Origin: Bacillus sp. BGMRC 2118
GTDB taxonomy: Bacteria > Bacillota > Bacilli > Bacillales > SA4
Reading direction: 5' to 3'
Assembly: GCA_008364785.1 (NCBI GenBank)
Contig: VTTJ01000004.1
Coordinates: 248,001 to 312,000, forward strand
DNA length: 64,000 nt
Within the stretch, counting starts at the first letter, position 1; the number at the start of each line of letters is the position of its first letter. The notes under the pieces were generated by a model. That model saw only the letters and a program-made list of their open reading frames with translations. It searched no databases and was not told the DNA's origin. Below, in pieces: positions 51,918-60,437 of this stretch. The position numbers were made by a program, and so were the translations under genes.

Positions 51918-52075
51918 GTCTCTTTTCTAAAACTCTTTTAAGACAATCCAGTTTTAGAAGTAAATTTAGGTAGAAAAAAGCAACCCTCTTTATGTATAGA
52001 AGTAATTCATTACTAAGGTAATAATCCGTCTTTTGGGATTTTTACTAAAAGTAACAATCTATAACGATTGCAGCC
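51918..52075 (-). mobile_element. MITE-like element, type I, inverted
   Basis: Begins GTCTCTTTTCTAAAACTC and ends AACAATCTATAACGATTGCAGCC, with TTATGTATAGAAGTA, TTACTAAGGTAATAATCC and GGGATTTTTAC inside. It is the reversed type I pattern with several changes; no flanking duplication is clear. Probably an old copy. Confidence 0.7.
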
Positions 52076-52156
52076 TTTATTCATCACTGAATATATGTTG
52101 TCATGTTTCAGATATTTTCCAGGAAATATGTCGAATTGAGTTACTAGAGATGATAG

Positions 52157-52193
52157 AAAAAAGGTACAAAATCAATAGTAGATTTTGTACCTT
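52157..52193 (-). terminator. Terminator of the symporter operon
   Basis: AAGGTACAAAATC pairs perfectly with GATTTTGTACCTT across a 7-nt loop. The minus-strand tail is TTTTTTCTATC. Confidence 0.88.
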
Positions 52194-52202
52194 AATGGAT
52201 AG

Positions 52203-53864
52203 TTATTTGGTTTCTTCGTTCAACCAAACCTCTCCATCTTTATAAACCATTTGTTCAGGATATCTGAGGTTGATGACTTCTTCTTGTGACTTTTTGCTAG
52301 GTGGTGCCGTGGATAGGGAAACAAGGACATTCGTCAGGATCGCAGCGATTGCTCCAAAAACACCTGCACCTGTGTCAATGATGCCAAGAACGACAAATGC
52401 TCCTGATTTTGATGCAAAAATGTAGGCTAACGTAACTGCTAATCCAACAATCATCCCTGCCGTTACACCTTTTGCATTTGAACGTTTCCACCATACACCC
52501 AGTACAAGTGCCGGGAAGAAGGTTCCAGATGCTAATGCGAAGGCCCAGGCTACTATTTGGGTAATGGCACCTGGAGGGTTTAATGCAACCAATCCTGCTA
52601 GGACTGTTGCGACAACAATTGTGATTCTTGCTACCTTTAATCGGTTTGCATCGGTTGCTTCTGGCTTAAGAACTCTGTAATAAATGTCATGAGCAAAGGA
52701 TGAGGAAATCGCAATTAATAGTCCACCTGCCGTTGATAGCGCTGCTGCCATTGCTCCTGCCGCAACAAGCCCGATGACAAAAACGCCAAGGTTGGCAATT
52801 TCAGGAGTTGCCATTACGACAATATCTTTATCAATGATAAGCTCTGCCCATTGCAATATACCATCACCATTTGTATCTGCTAATTGAAGCTTCCCTGTAT
52901 TCACCCAGGATTTGGTCCATTCTGGCAGCTGGTCAATAGGACTGCCTGCAACGTTCTTCATTAAGATAAAACGAGAGAAGGCTGCATACGCCGGCGCTGA
53001 CAAATACAGTAATCCAATGAATAATAAAGCCCACGCACCTGACCAACGAGCTGCTTTCATTGTGGATACAGTGTAGAAACGAACAATAACGTGAGGTAAT
53101 CCTGCTGTCCCTGCCATTAATGTAAACATCAAAGCTAAGAACTGCCATTTTGATCCGTTCGTAAATGGAGCAAAATACTCTGACACGCCGAGCTCACGAT
53201 CTAATTCACCTAATTGACTGACGATGTTTCCATATGATAGCCAAGGAAGTGGATTTCCTGTTAGTTGCAGGGACATAAAGATAACAGGAATCAAGTAGGC
53301 AATAATTAAGATGATATATTGTGCCACCTGCGTCCATGTAATTCCTTTCATCCCACCAAACGCCGCATAAATGGCAATGAGTACAACACCAATCATCGTA
53401 CCTGTTTTCGCATCAATTTCAAATAAACGGCCAATTACTACTCCAGATCCTGAAAGTTGACCGATTGAATAGGTAAAACTGATGACAATCGTACAAATGG
53501 CCGCAATCACACGGGCTGTATGACTTTCAAAACGGTCACCAATAAACTCTGGTACAGTATAGCGACCGTATTTTCTTAGTTGCGGGGCAAGCAGGAAGGT
53601 TAACAATAAGTATCCACCTGTCCAACCCATAATATAGGCTAGGCCATTGTAGCCGAGAAGCATTACTGTACCCGCCATACCAATAAAGGATGCAGCACTC
53701 ATCCAGTCAGCACCGATTGCCATTCCGTTAAAGATCGGAGGCACACCACGACCCGCTACATAAAACTCTGATGTTTCTTTTGCTTTATTGTAATAAGCGA
53801 TCCCAATATAAAGTGCGAAGGTAGCTAAAATAATCGATAACGAAACTAAAAATTGAAGATCCAC
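52203..53864 (-). CDS. Sodium:solute symporter, large subunit (ActP-like, VC_2705 type)
   Basis: A 553-residue protein with about 13 membrane segments, opening with GTG 53864 behind AAGGGGGAA. The SSS-family signature is GGMKGITWTQVAQYIILIIA, with VAGRGVPPIFNGMAIGADWMSAASFIGMAG near the N-terminus. The pairing with a DUF4212 small subunit upstream is the mark of the two-component sodium symporter type, related to acetate permease ActP. The substrate is a small carboxylate by analogy (acetate, propionate or lactate); it cannot be read from the sequence. Terminator at 52157-52193. Confidence 0.9.
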   Translation of the reverse strand: MDLQFLVSLSIILATFALYIGIAYYNKAKETSEFYVAGRGVPPIFNGMAIGADWMSAASFIGMAGTVMLLGYNGLAYIMGWTGGYLLLTFLLAPQLRKYGRYTVPEFIGDRFESHTARVIAAICTIVISFTYSIGQLSGSGVVIGRLFEIDAKTGTMIGVVLIAIYAAFGGMKGITWTQVAQYIILIIAYLIPVIFMSLQLTGNPLPWLSYGNIVSQLGELDRELGVSEYFAPFTNGSKWQFLALMFTLMAGTAGLPHVIVRFYTVSTMKAARWSGAWALLFIGLLYLSAPAYAAFSRFILMKNVAGSPIDQLPEWTKSWVNTGKLQLADTNGDGILQWAELIIDKDIVVMATPEIANLGVFVIGLVAAGAMAAALSTAGGLLIAISSSFAHDIYYRVLKPEATDANRLKVARITIVVATVLAGLVALNPPGAITQIVAWAFALASGTFFPALVLGVWWKRSNAKGVTAGMIVGLAVTLAYIFASKSGAFVVLGIIDTGAGVFGAIAAILTNVLVSLSTAPPSKKSQEEVINLRYPEQMVYKDGEVWLNEETK

Positions 53865-53890
53865 CGTATTCCCCCTTATACAACGCTATT

Positions 53891-54193
53891 CTAATGATCA
53901 GATATTTTTCCCGTGCTCAATTGTTCATTTTGCTTTTCATCAATGCCATACTTTTCATCAATTTTGTCACTTACTTTTGCATTTACAAATAGAAGAATGA
54001 TAAACACTACAATGGCTCCTTGTGCTCCCATATAGTAATGGAATGGAAATCCTAAAAATGTAAAGGAAGATAGTGACTCAGCAAAGAAAACAACACCAAA
54101 CGAAACGATAAACCAAATAATGAGGTAGATGATAATATTCCGCGTCCGATCACGGAAATAGCTATCGGCTACTGCTTTTTCAATCTTTTTCAT
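53891..54193 (-). CDS. Sodium:solute symporter, small subunit (DUF4212)
   Basis: A 100-residue protein with two membrane segments (about 20-42 and 55-75) separated by FFAESLSSFTFLGFPFHYYMGAQG, the conserved block of DUF4212 (small subunit of ActP-like symporters). ATG 54193 follows GGAGGTGA. It lies 26 bp before the large subunit on the same strand and is expected to be part of the same complex and transcript. Confidence 0.9.
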   Translation of the reverse strand: MKKIEKAVADSYFRDRTRNIIIYLIIWFIVSFGVVFFAESLSSFTFLGFPFHYYMGAQGAIVVFIILLFVNAKVSDKIDEKYGIDEKQNEQLSTGKISDH

Positions 54194-54283
54194 TCATTCA
54201 CCTCCAAAAGATTTACACAAACATGGGAAACTGGGGAACCTATCATCTTTGTCTCGATTACCACCACCTTTCAGTAGACAAAG

Positions 54284-54466
54284 TTAACCAATTGAAAATA
54301 TGAACTTAACTGTATCGAGAAATGGTGCAGGAACTAATGCTACCTCTACAACGAAATAGATAAAGAGAAATAAAAATGGTAGAGACAGAAAGACCAGTTT
54401 CTGCTTTTTTATGGCGTAGATAATAGAAGTGATGGTCAATAGAGCGATTACTAGTATACTAATCAT
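54284..54466 (-). CDS. Small two-helix membrane protein beside the symporter
   Basis: A 60-residue hydrophobic protein (MISILVIALLTITSIIYAI start) with two membrane segments (about 2-20 and 25-42). GAGGAGGGA precedes ATG 54466 at good spacing. It lies 90 bp upstream of the symporter small subunit on the same strand, so it is probably the first gene of that operon. No family name is known to me. Confidence 0.7.
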   Translation of the reverse strand: MISILVIALLTITSIIYAIKKQKLVFLSLPFLFLFIYFVVEVALVPAPFLDTVKFIFSIG

Positions 54467-54541
54467 ACAATCCCTCCTCGCACTTGTTTTTATAATGTTA
54501 TGAATATTTAGAAATAAATATATTCACTTTTTTTACTAGAA

Positions 54542-54573
54542 TAAAAAAAAACTGCCACGAATGTGACAGTTCA
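54542..54573 (-). terminator. Terminator of the pcp-DUF1028 operon
   Basis: On the minus strand AACTGTCAC and GTGGCAGTT pair (one mismatch) and are followed by a run of nine T residues. Confidence 0.88.
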
Positions 54574-54655
54574 GGCGTTTAGTATAGTAATGTTTGAATA
54601 AATAAGTCTTTAGACGGACTTATGATTTTTTACTAGATAAAAGGAATTACTCCAT

Positions 54656-55495
54656 TTATTTCTTCATAAAAGTTAATACTTCTAAATCTATTTTTCCTTT
54701 TTCTTGTTCTCTTCCTTCGAAGTTTTCCGTGTGAATATACGTTGTAAGGGCTGTAAAGAGAGTTTCATCCTCAACATTCACTTGCTTTAGATAACCATGT
54801 CGCTCTAAGTGCAATGCAAGTTCCTCTCTTACTTCACCTGTAATCTCAGCAATATTTTCTTCTTTTGTTGGTGCAAAATAGAGCTGTTGCAGTTCATAGA
54901 TTCTGATGAGTTCTTTAATTGGATCCGGATGGTCGTCTACACGTAAATCTATGAAACGATCGTTAAAGCCAGCATAGCCACCCTGTTCCTTCACAACCAG
55001 TAGAGAGGCTGACTGCATGCCTCTACTATCACCACCTGCATCTTGTCCTTTATCAAGTGCTTTTAATAGTCGTTCAGCTAGCGTCCCTTTGGTCTCCTGA
55101 AAGGTAGTCGCCATTGCTTGAACTGTTTCTTCACTGACGAGAATGTTTCCTTGGGCAGCAAAGTTCTCTCCTGCAATTCCCCCAGCCCAGTCATAGCAGT
55201 TATCACCTGTGAAGGTTGCCGCATTTCCATTTGCATCTACAATACCAACTTGACGGTAGGCTGCTTCTGAGTCACTATCTGTTAATGCCTCTATCGTTTC
55301 CTGCGCGGTCTTTCCAGATGCCATTAAGTCAAGTCCATCTGGCCCGTATGCAGTATTCGCATAAGACTGTGTAGCAACTGCCCCTACTCCTGCCTTCGCC
55401 CACGGTACAACTGCACCCACACCTAAAAATTTAGATTGCACAGCAATTCCTAGTTCTTTTGTTTCCGGATCAAATCCTACAATAGAAAATGTCAT
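54656..55495 (-). CDS. DUF1028 family Ntn-hydrolase-like protein
   Basis: A 279-residue protein of the DUF1028 family, opening MTFSIVGFDPETKELGIAVQ and containing GAVVPWAKAGVGAVATQS, FTGDNCYDWAGG, YAAQGNILV-like AAQGNILVSEE and GGDSRGMQSASLLVV. The N-terminal Thr-Phe-Ser after Met is consistent with an Ntn-hydrolase nucleophile, as is thought for the family. Its start overlaps the pcp stop codon (ATGA), so the two are translated together and probably act in one peptide-processing route. The substrate is unknown. Confidence 0.88.
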   Translation of the reverse strand: MTFSIVGFDPETKELGIAVQSKFLGVGAVVPWAKAGVGAVATQSYANTAYGPDGLDLMASGKTAQETIEALTDSDSEAAYRQVGIVDANGNAATFTGDNCYDWAGGIAGENFAAQGNILVSEETVQAMATTFQETKGTLAERLLKALDKGQDAGGDSRGMQSASLLVVKEQGGYAGFNDRFIDLRVDDHPDPIKELIRIYELQQLYFAPTKEENIAEITGEVREELALHLERHGYLKQVNVEDETLFTALTTYIHTENFEGREQEKGKIDLEVLTFMKK

Positions 55496-56109
55496 GTTAA
55501 TTCCCCCATAGATAATGATTGTATAATGATTTCAACTGACTGCTGCAGGTCTTTTTGTGACCAGCTTGGTAATGATGGTTGTATAATAGAAAGCTCATGA
55601 GAAGCCGGGATATGGACAAATCCCGCCGGAATATGCTTTTTATTCGTTTCAATATGATGCAGGATATGATACATGACAAAATTACATAAATACGTTCCTG
55701 CACTGTTTGAAATTTGGGCAGGATACCCTTGGTTTTTTAATTCATCTATGAATGTACGAATCGGCAGAGTACTGAAATAAGCAGCCGGTCCATCTTGGAT
55801 AATTGGTGCATCCTGCAGGGCTACACCATTGTTGTCATGTGCACCGTCTGAACAGTTAATCGCCACCCTCTCCGGTGTCACTTTTGAACGACCTCCCGCT
55901 AAACCTAACGCTAGCACAATATCCGGCTCCAATTCCTCCATATACTGAATTGCGCAAGTGGCCGTTTGACTAAATTCAACTGGTAGTACTCTGCCGAAAA
56001 CCTCAAAATCACCTATGAACTTTCCGTCCAGTGACTTCACAATCTCCTCCGTCGGATTTACCTTATATTCCAAAAATGGCTCAAACCCTGTTACCAACAA
56101 CCGCTTCAT
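55492..56109 (-). CDS. pcp: Pyrrolidone-carboxylate peptidase
   Basis: A 205-residue C15 cysteine peptidase that removes N-terminal pyroglutamate from peptides in the cytoplasm. The catalytic triad is Glu80 (KVTPERVAINC), Cys142 (NSAGTYLCNFVMY) and His166 (GFVHIPASHE). The start MKRLLVTGFEPFLEYKVNP is typical. It overlaps the DUF1028 gene by 4 bp. A REP copy (56143-56189) lies just upstream, with the chromate transporter pair beyond it. Confidence 0.95.
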   Translation of the reverse strand: MKRLLVTGFEPFLEYKVNPTEEIVKSLDGKFIGDFEVFGRVLPVEFSQTATCAIQYMEELEPDIVLALGLAGGRSKVTPERVAINCSDGAHDNNGVALQDAPIIQDGPAAYFSTLPIRTFIDELKNQGYPAQISNSAGTYLCNFVMYHILHHIETNKKHIPAGFVHIPASHELSIIQPSLPSWSQKDLQQSVEIIIQSLSMGELT

Positions 56110-56142
56110 CCAACTCCCCCTTGTATACGAGCCCAGACTTTA

Positions 56143-56189
56143 ACACTCTAAAGCAACGGGGGACAGGCCCCCGTTACGTTAATGCGGTA
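56143..56189. repeat. REP palindrome
   Basis: Core GGGGGACAGGCCCCC (56158-56172) lies between CTCTAAAGCAAC and GTTACGTTAATGCGG, so the arms can extend the hairpin. It separates pcp from the chromate-transporter genes. Confidence 0.8.
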
Positions 56190-56218
56190 AATGACTAAAT
56201 CCTTTCATCCTCACTCGT

Positions 56219-56749
56219 TCAACTCAAAAAGATGGCGCCATAAGCTAATGAACCGATAATGACATATGCCGGGTGTACGTTCCACTTTTCTAAAAGTAAG
56301 TAGCTTACTACAACTAGAAATAGAGTTTGCCATACTCCTGAATCCATATATGAAGATTTGAAGAATGAATAAGCCATCACGCCGAGCAGAACTGCAATTG
56401 TCGGTCTCACATAAGCAGACATTCTTTTAACCTTTGGAGATTCTTTAAATTTGTAAAGTAAACTAAGTAGTCCAATCATTAAGATAAGAGATGGCGCCAC
56501 AGTTGCAAAGATACCGACGAATGCACCGAGTATTCCGCCTTGGTCGTAGCCAATGTAGCCTGCCATTTTTGTGGCAATCGGACCTGGCAGGGCATTTCCA
56601 AGAGCAAGCACTTCACTAAATTCCTGGACTGTTAGCCATTCATATCGATGAACGACCTCATTTTCTACTAGTGGTATAGAAGCAGGTCCACCACCGTATC
56701 CAAGTATTCCCGGGATGAAAAAGGCAAGGAAAATTTCCCAATAAATCAA
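56219..56749 (-). CDS. ywrA: Chromate transporter, half-size subunit A
   Basis: A 176-residue membrane protein opening at TTG 56749 (IYWEIFLAFFIPGILGYGGG). The CHR signature GGPASIPLVENEVVHRYEWL and GNALPGPIATKMAGYIGYDQ are clear, and five or six membrane segments follow. It is one of two homologous half transporters: its TTG overlaps the stop of the next gene upstream (TTGA). In B. subtilis the ywrB-ywrA pair (order as I remember it) gives chromate efflux only when both are present. I apply the gene name from that order. Confidence 0.88.
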   Translation of the reverse strand: MIYWEIFLAFFIPGILGYGGGPASIPLVENEVVHRYEWLTVQEFSEVLALGNALPGPIATKMAGYIGYDQGGILGAFVGIFATVAPSLILMIGLLSLLYKFKESPKVKRMSAYVRPTIAVLLGVMAYSFFKSSYMDSGVWQTLFLVVVSYLLLEKWNVHPAYVIIGSLAYGAIFLS

Positions 56750-57309
56750 GAATTCTCTCCCCCTTCTTGCCTAGGCAATCTGTCTTTTCTAAGAAGAGCT
56801 GTAAGTAGTAATAACCCAATGATTATTCCTGGGTGGACTCCAAGCCCTTCCAGTAACACCACACTACCAATAACCATTAGGACTGAAGCCGATGTACCTA
56901 ATTCTTTTTTTGCATTCGAAAAAAACTGCCATGTTAATACTGCGAGCATAACTCCTACCACTGGAACAACTGCCTTTGTCATACCGGCAACCCATGGTTG
57001 ATCCTTGAAAGTCGTTAACGTCGTAAGTAATACAATCATAAGGATGATTGTTGGAACAATTGTTGCCAAGACAGCAATAGCCATACCTAAAAATCCACCT
57101 ACACGATAACCGATATACCCCGCCATTTTCGTTGCAATCGGGCCTGGTAGTGTGTTGCCGAGTGCTAATACATCAGCAAACTCCTCTTCAGTCATCCACT
57201 TATACTGCTGCACAACTTCCTTATGTACAAGAGGTATCGAAGACGGTCCACCTCCATACCCCAGCATTCCTACCTTAAAAAACGCATAAAACAATTGCCA
57301 CTGCTTCAT
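56746..57309 (-). CDS. ywrB: Chromate transporter, half-size subunit B
   Basis: A 187-residue membrane protein. ATG 57309 (MKQWQLFYAFFKVGMLGYGG) has AAGG about 7 bases upstream; ATG 57318 is too close to it. It repeats the CHR signature (GGPSSIPLVHKEVVQQYKWM, GNTLPGPIATKMAGYIGY) with about six membrane segments. It ends inside the start of the second half-subunit and is expected to form a heterodimer with it. REP copies lie upstream of the pair. Confidence 0.88.
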   Translation of the reverse strand: MKQWQLFYAFFKVGMLGYGGGPSSIPLVHKEVVQQYKWMTEEEFADVLALGNTLPGPIATKMAGYIGYRVGGFLGMAIAVLATIVPTIILMIVLLTTLTTFKDQPWVAGMTKAVVPVVGVMLAVLTWQFFSNAKKELGTSASVLMVIGSVVLLEGLGVHPGIIIGLLLLTALLRKDRLPRQEGGENS

Positions 57310-57319
57310 TCCCTTCATC

Positions 57320-57365
57320 CTTTAACACATTAATGTAGTGGGGGACAAGCCCCCGTTGCTTTAAA
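57320..57365. repeat. REP palindrome, first of a tandem pair
   Basis: Core GGGGGACAAGCCCCC (57340-57354) with TTTAACACATTAATG on the left and GTTGCTTTAAAG on the right. It has one change (A for G) in the core. Confidence 0.75.
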
Positions 57366-57412
57366 GCTTTAACGTAATGGGGGACAGGCCCCCGCTTCTT
57401 TAAAGTGGTAAA
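57366..57412. repeat. REP palindrome, second of a tandem pair
   Basis: Core GGGGGACAGGCCCCC (57379-57393), flanked by CTTTAACGTAAT and CTTCTTTAAAGTGG. It sits 25 bp from the first copy, in the same orientation. Confidence 0.78.
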
Positions 57413-57426
57413 GTGTGAATACATGT

Positions 57427-59037
57427 TTAGTAGGCGGCAATGGATCCGTCTGTTCTTGATTCTGTGCCACCAGTTAGTACACCTGTGTTTGGGTCACGCC
57501 AGATAATTTGACCTCTGCCGAAGCTACCTGAATCTACTGCTACCTCAATATGATGTCCTTTTCGAGATAGTGCCTGAGCAATTGACAATGGAAAGTGATG
57601 TTCTACTAGAACATTCTTATCCTCAATCCATTGCCATCTCGGTGCATCTAGTGCTGCTTGCGGATTCAAATGAAAGTCAATTGTATTCATCACAACCTGC
57701 AGATGTCCTTGTGGCTGCATGTACCCACCCATGACACCAAACGGTCCAACTGCAACACCTGCCTTTGTTAAAAATCCAGGAATAATTGTATGATACGTTT
57801 TTTTGCCCGGTTCTAGAGCATTGTCATGTTCCGGGTCCAGTGAAAAGTCAGCTCCGCGATTTTGCAGGGCGATACCCGTACCAGGAACAACAATACCTGA
57901 ACCGAACCCCATATAGTTACTTTGTATAAAAGAAACCATATTTCCCTCTTCATCCGCAGTGGCTAAATACACCGTGCCACCTTTTGGAGGAGTTCCCGGC
58001 ACTGGTGTTATGGCCCGTTCTCCTATTTGATCTCTTCGCATACTGGCAAATTGTTCAGATAGTAAATCTTCTGTTCGTACTTTCATCTTCCCTGAATCTG
58101 TAATGTATTTCATTCCATCAGCAAAAGCTAATTTCATAGCTTCTAGTTGTTTATGTATTGTATCAACAGAGTCTCTCTCACTGAATTCGAACTCTTTTAA
58201 TGTATTTAGTGCAAGTAATGTTACGAGTCCCTGGCCATTCGGGGGAATCTCCCAAACTTCATATCCTTTATAATTTACCTTTATAGGGTCTACCCATTCC
58301 GGATAATAATTAGCTAAGTCCTCTTCCTTCAGGAAACCATCATGTTTCGCAGAGAAATTACTGATTTCTTTTGCTAATCTACCTCGATAAAAGGATTCTC
58401 CATTTGTCTCTGCAATTTCCTTTAATGTGGCTGCATGACCTGGTGAACGCCATATCTCCCCAATTTGAGGTGCACGTCCATTTGGTGCAAAGGTCTCAAA
58501 CCAATGAATAAATTCCTCACTTGTTGCATTCTTTTTATATGCTTCATACGCATGGCTCCAATACTTCCCTAACGTTGGAGAAATCGGAAATCCGTTTTCA
58601 GCATATTCAATGGCTGGCTGAAGCACATCACCTAAAGGTAATCTACCAAACTTCTTTGATAGCTCTGCCCATGCTGCTGGAACCCCGGGCACAGTCACCG
58701 GAATAAGACCAAGCTTCGGCATTTTTTCAAATCCTCTTGTCTTAACAGCATCTATTGAAATACTAGTAGGAGATGGACCACTTGCATTTAATCCATGAAG
58801 TTCGCCTTTTACCCATACTAACGCAAAAGCATCTCCACCAATTCCATTTGAAGTAGGCTCGACTACAGTCAAACATGCAGCAGTCGCAATCGCTGCATCA
58901 ATTGCATTTCCACCTTTTTTTAACATATCTAATCCAGCTTGTGCTGCAAGCGGCTGTGATGTTGCCACCATTCCCTTTTTAGCAATCGTCGCCATTCTCT
59001 GTGAAGCATAAGGATAGTGTAAATAATCCATCATCAT
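57427..59037 (-). CDS. ywrD: Gamma-glutamyltransferase family protein, YwrD type
   Basis: A protein of about 536 residues from a start near 59037; three ATG codons in a row (59037, 59034, 59031) follow GGGGG, and the longer frame to 59058 is less likely. No signal peptide is visible, unlike secreted Ggt. The Ntn-hydrolase processing site is KGGTVYLATADEEGN, the Thr being the new N-terminus of the small subunit. Other signatures are PTSNGIGGDAFALVW and GSGIVVPGTGIALQNRGADF. Position next to a chromate transporter pair matches the ywrABCD region of B. subtilis. It probably acts on a gamma-glutamyl compound inside the cell. Confidence 0.88.
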   Translation of the reverse strand: MMMDYLHYPYASQRMATIAKKGMVATSQPLAAQAGLDMLKKGGNAIDAAIATAACLTVVEPTSNGIGGDAFALVWVKGELHGLNASGPSPTSISIDAVKTRGFEKMPKLGLIPVTVPGVPAAWAELSKKFGRLPLGDVLQPAIEYAENGFPISPTLGKYWSHAYEAYKKNATSEEFIHWFETFAPNGRAPQIGEIWRSPGHAATLKEIAETNGESFYRGRLAKEISNFSAKHDGFLKEEDLANYYPEWVDPIKVNYKGYEVWEIPPNGQGLVTLLALNTLKEFEFSERDSVDTIHKQLEAMKLAFADGMKYITDSGKMKVRTEDLLSEQFASMRRDQIGERAITPVPGTPPKGGTVYLATADEEGNMVSFIQSNYMGFGSGIVVPGTGIALQNRGADFSLDPEHDNALEPGKKTYHTIIPGFLTKAGVAVGPFGVMGGYMQPQGHLQVVMNTIDFHLNPQAALDAPRWQWIEDKNVLVEHHFPLSIAQALSRKGHHIEVAVDSGSFGRGQIIWRDPNTGVLTGGTESRTDGSIAAY

Positions 59038-59117
59038 CTTCCCCCTATTACGAATCATTTCGCCATTCGAAATAACCTTACGCCCTATTATATCAGAAAA
59101 TATAGAAAATTACACCT

Positions 59118-59165
59118 CTTTACCACTTTAAAGTGGTGGGGGCCTGTCCCCCATTACTTTAAAGC
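59118..59165. repeat. REP palindrome
   Basis: Core GGGGGCCTGTCCCCC (59138-59152) is the opposite orientation of the copies upstream. It is flanked by CACTTTAAAGTGG and ATTACTTTAAAGC. The spoIIQ terminator starts 6 bp later. Confidence 0.8.
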
Positions 59166-59170
59166 ACGAA

Positions 59171-59199
59171 AAAACCTGCCTTGTGCAGAGGCAGGTTTT
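59171..59199 (-). terminator. Terminator of spoIIQ
   Basis: AAAACCTGCC pairs with GGCAGGTTTT across a 9-nt loop, with a T-run on the minus strand. The arms match the ywpF terminator at 35124. Confidence 0.85.
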
Positions 59200-59235
59200 G
59201 GTTCAAGTTGTTGTGTATAACAATTATACGGGTTT

Positions 59236-60138
59236 TTAAGCTTTTGCTTGTCCGATAGATGCGTCTGGAGTGTCAGATTTATTGTTCTCTGCGTCTCCTT
59301 CGCCTTCTTCAGGCTTTTCCTCATCAGCGGACTTTTCCTTGTCTGATTCTTCTTCATCAGCTGCATTTCCTTCTTCGTTTGCAGCTTCTTTATCAGCTTC
59401 TTTGTCTGCTGAAGTTTCTTGCGTTTCATCCATCTTAATTTCTTCTTGCTTTAGAGAAGTTAAGCTCTTTTCGAAGAAATCTAGTGGATTTACAGGTTCA
59501 TTTCCTTTACGGATTTCGAAGTGTGCATGAATGCCCGCTTCTTCGTTATAAATTGAACGACCTGCTGTTGCTAATAATTCACCTTGAGCTACTGATGCAC
59601 CTTCTTCAACTTTTACATTTTCTAAAGCTGAGTACATTGTAGTAACTCCATCACCATGATCTAACTCAACGACAAAACCTAGCATTGGATCTTTTCTTAC
59701 TTCTGTAACTGTTCCACTTAATGAAGCTACAACATCAAATGCTTCCCCGTTCTTGCTAACAATATCAATACCCGTATTTTCAGTATAAGTATTATTATAG
59801 AATACTAGGGCTGCTTCTTGTTCTTCGCTACTAGCTTCACTATCGTAGAAGTGCTTTTGGATTTCTACTGAATCAACATCCACAACAGGCATACTAAACT
59901 TCTCAACATTACTTACTACCGGTACTGCATCTTCACCATTCATTGCTGTTCCAGGCTCATTGCTTTCAATCTTACCTTTTGAATCAGCTAAATCGTTTGT
60001 GCTGCTTTGGTACCATAACACACCTGTCAGAATAATTGCTGCACTTGCTAGATAGATTGCTGGGAATACCCAACGCTTTTTGAAAAATTGATTTGTTTTA
60101 GACTTACGAGGATTCTTATTTTCTTCCTCTCTCATCAT
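59236..60138 (-). CDS. spoIIQ: Forespore membrane protein SpoIIQ (degenerate LytM)
   Basis: About 300 residues. ATG 60138 is the best start (GAGGTGAT five bases upstream). A membrane helix (~25-45) precedes a LytM/M23-like domain with NTGIDIVSKNGEAFDVVAS, VVELDHGDGVTTMYS and HAHFEIRKGNEPVNPLDF. The first zinc ligand is Asn rather than His, so like B. subtilis SpoIIQ it is probably not an active peptidase but a partner of SpoIIIAH in the engulfment channel. A long acidic low-complexity tail (~230-300) follows. The RAYT gene lies divergently upstream. Confidence 0.9.
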   Translation of the reverse strand: MMREEENKNPRKSKTNQFFKKRWVFPAIYLASAAIILTGVLWYQSSTNDLADSKGKIESNEPGTAMNGEDAVPVVSNVEKFSMPVVDVDSVEIQKHFYDSEASSEEQEAALVFYNNTYTENTGIDIVSKNGEAFDVVASLSGTVTEVRKDPMLGFVVELDHGDGVTTMYSALENVKVEEGASVAQGELLATAGRSIYNEEAGIHAHFEIRKGNEPVNPLDFFEKSLTSLKQEEIKMDETQETSADKEADKEAANEEGNAADEEESDKEKSADEEKPEEGEGDAENNKSDTPDASIGQAKA

Positions 60139-60437
60139 TTTCATCACCTCAACAACCATTCTGAACAGAATCTCGTAAATCTATACATTTTCAAAAAAAA
60201 ATTTTCTGATTATTTTTCGACAAAGGTATTAAGATTATTCATAGAATGTAAAAAAACTTTATGAACACAGATAAAATAAAGGTTTTCGGTTAACCGTTAA
60301 GGGCCCTTTCAATGTCTTTATATGAGGTTTACATTCCAAATCTACTACCATGGCTTGTGCTAGATTGTTTGTGGAAGGAGGAATTTTATTATTCATCTCG
60401 TATTTAATAGGGGAATAAATTGAAAAGGAAGTGATGT
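60139..60437. other. Gap between spoIIQ and the RAYT gene
   Basis: A 299-bp AT-rich gap. A sigma-F promoter for spoIIQ is expected here but I could not identify one with confidence. TCGGTTAACCG (near 60288-60299) is a short palindrome of unknown meaning. No gene or REP copy is present. Confidence 0.45.

Larger units (their letters stand above)
51481..52202. other. 722-bp gap between spoIIID and the symporter gene
   Basis: The right part holds a type I MITE-like element (51918-52075) and the symporter terminator (52157-52193). From 51481 to 51917 there is AT-rich sequence with short stems such as CTTCGAAG but no convincing ORF, riboswitch or repeat. The spoIIID promoter should lie here but I cannot name it. 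Confidence 0.55.
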
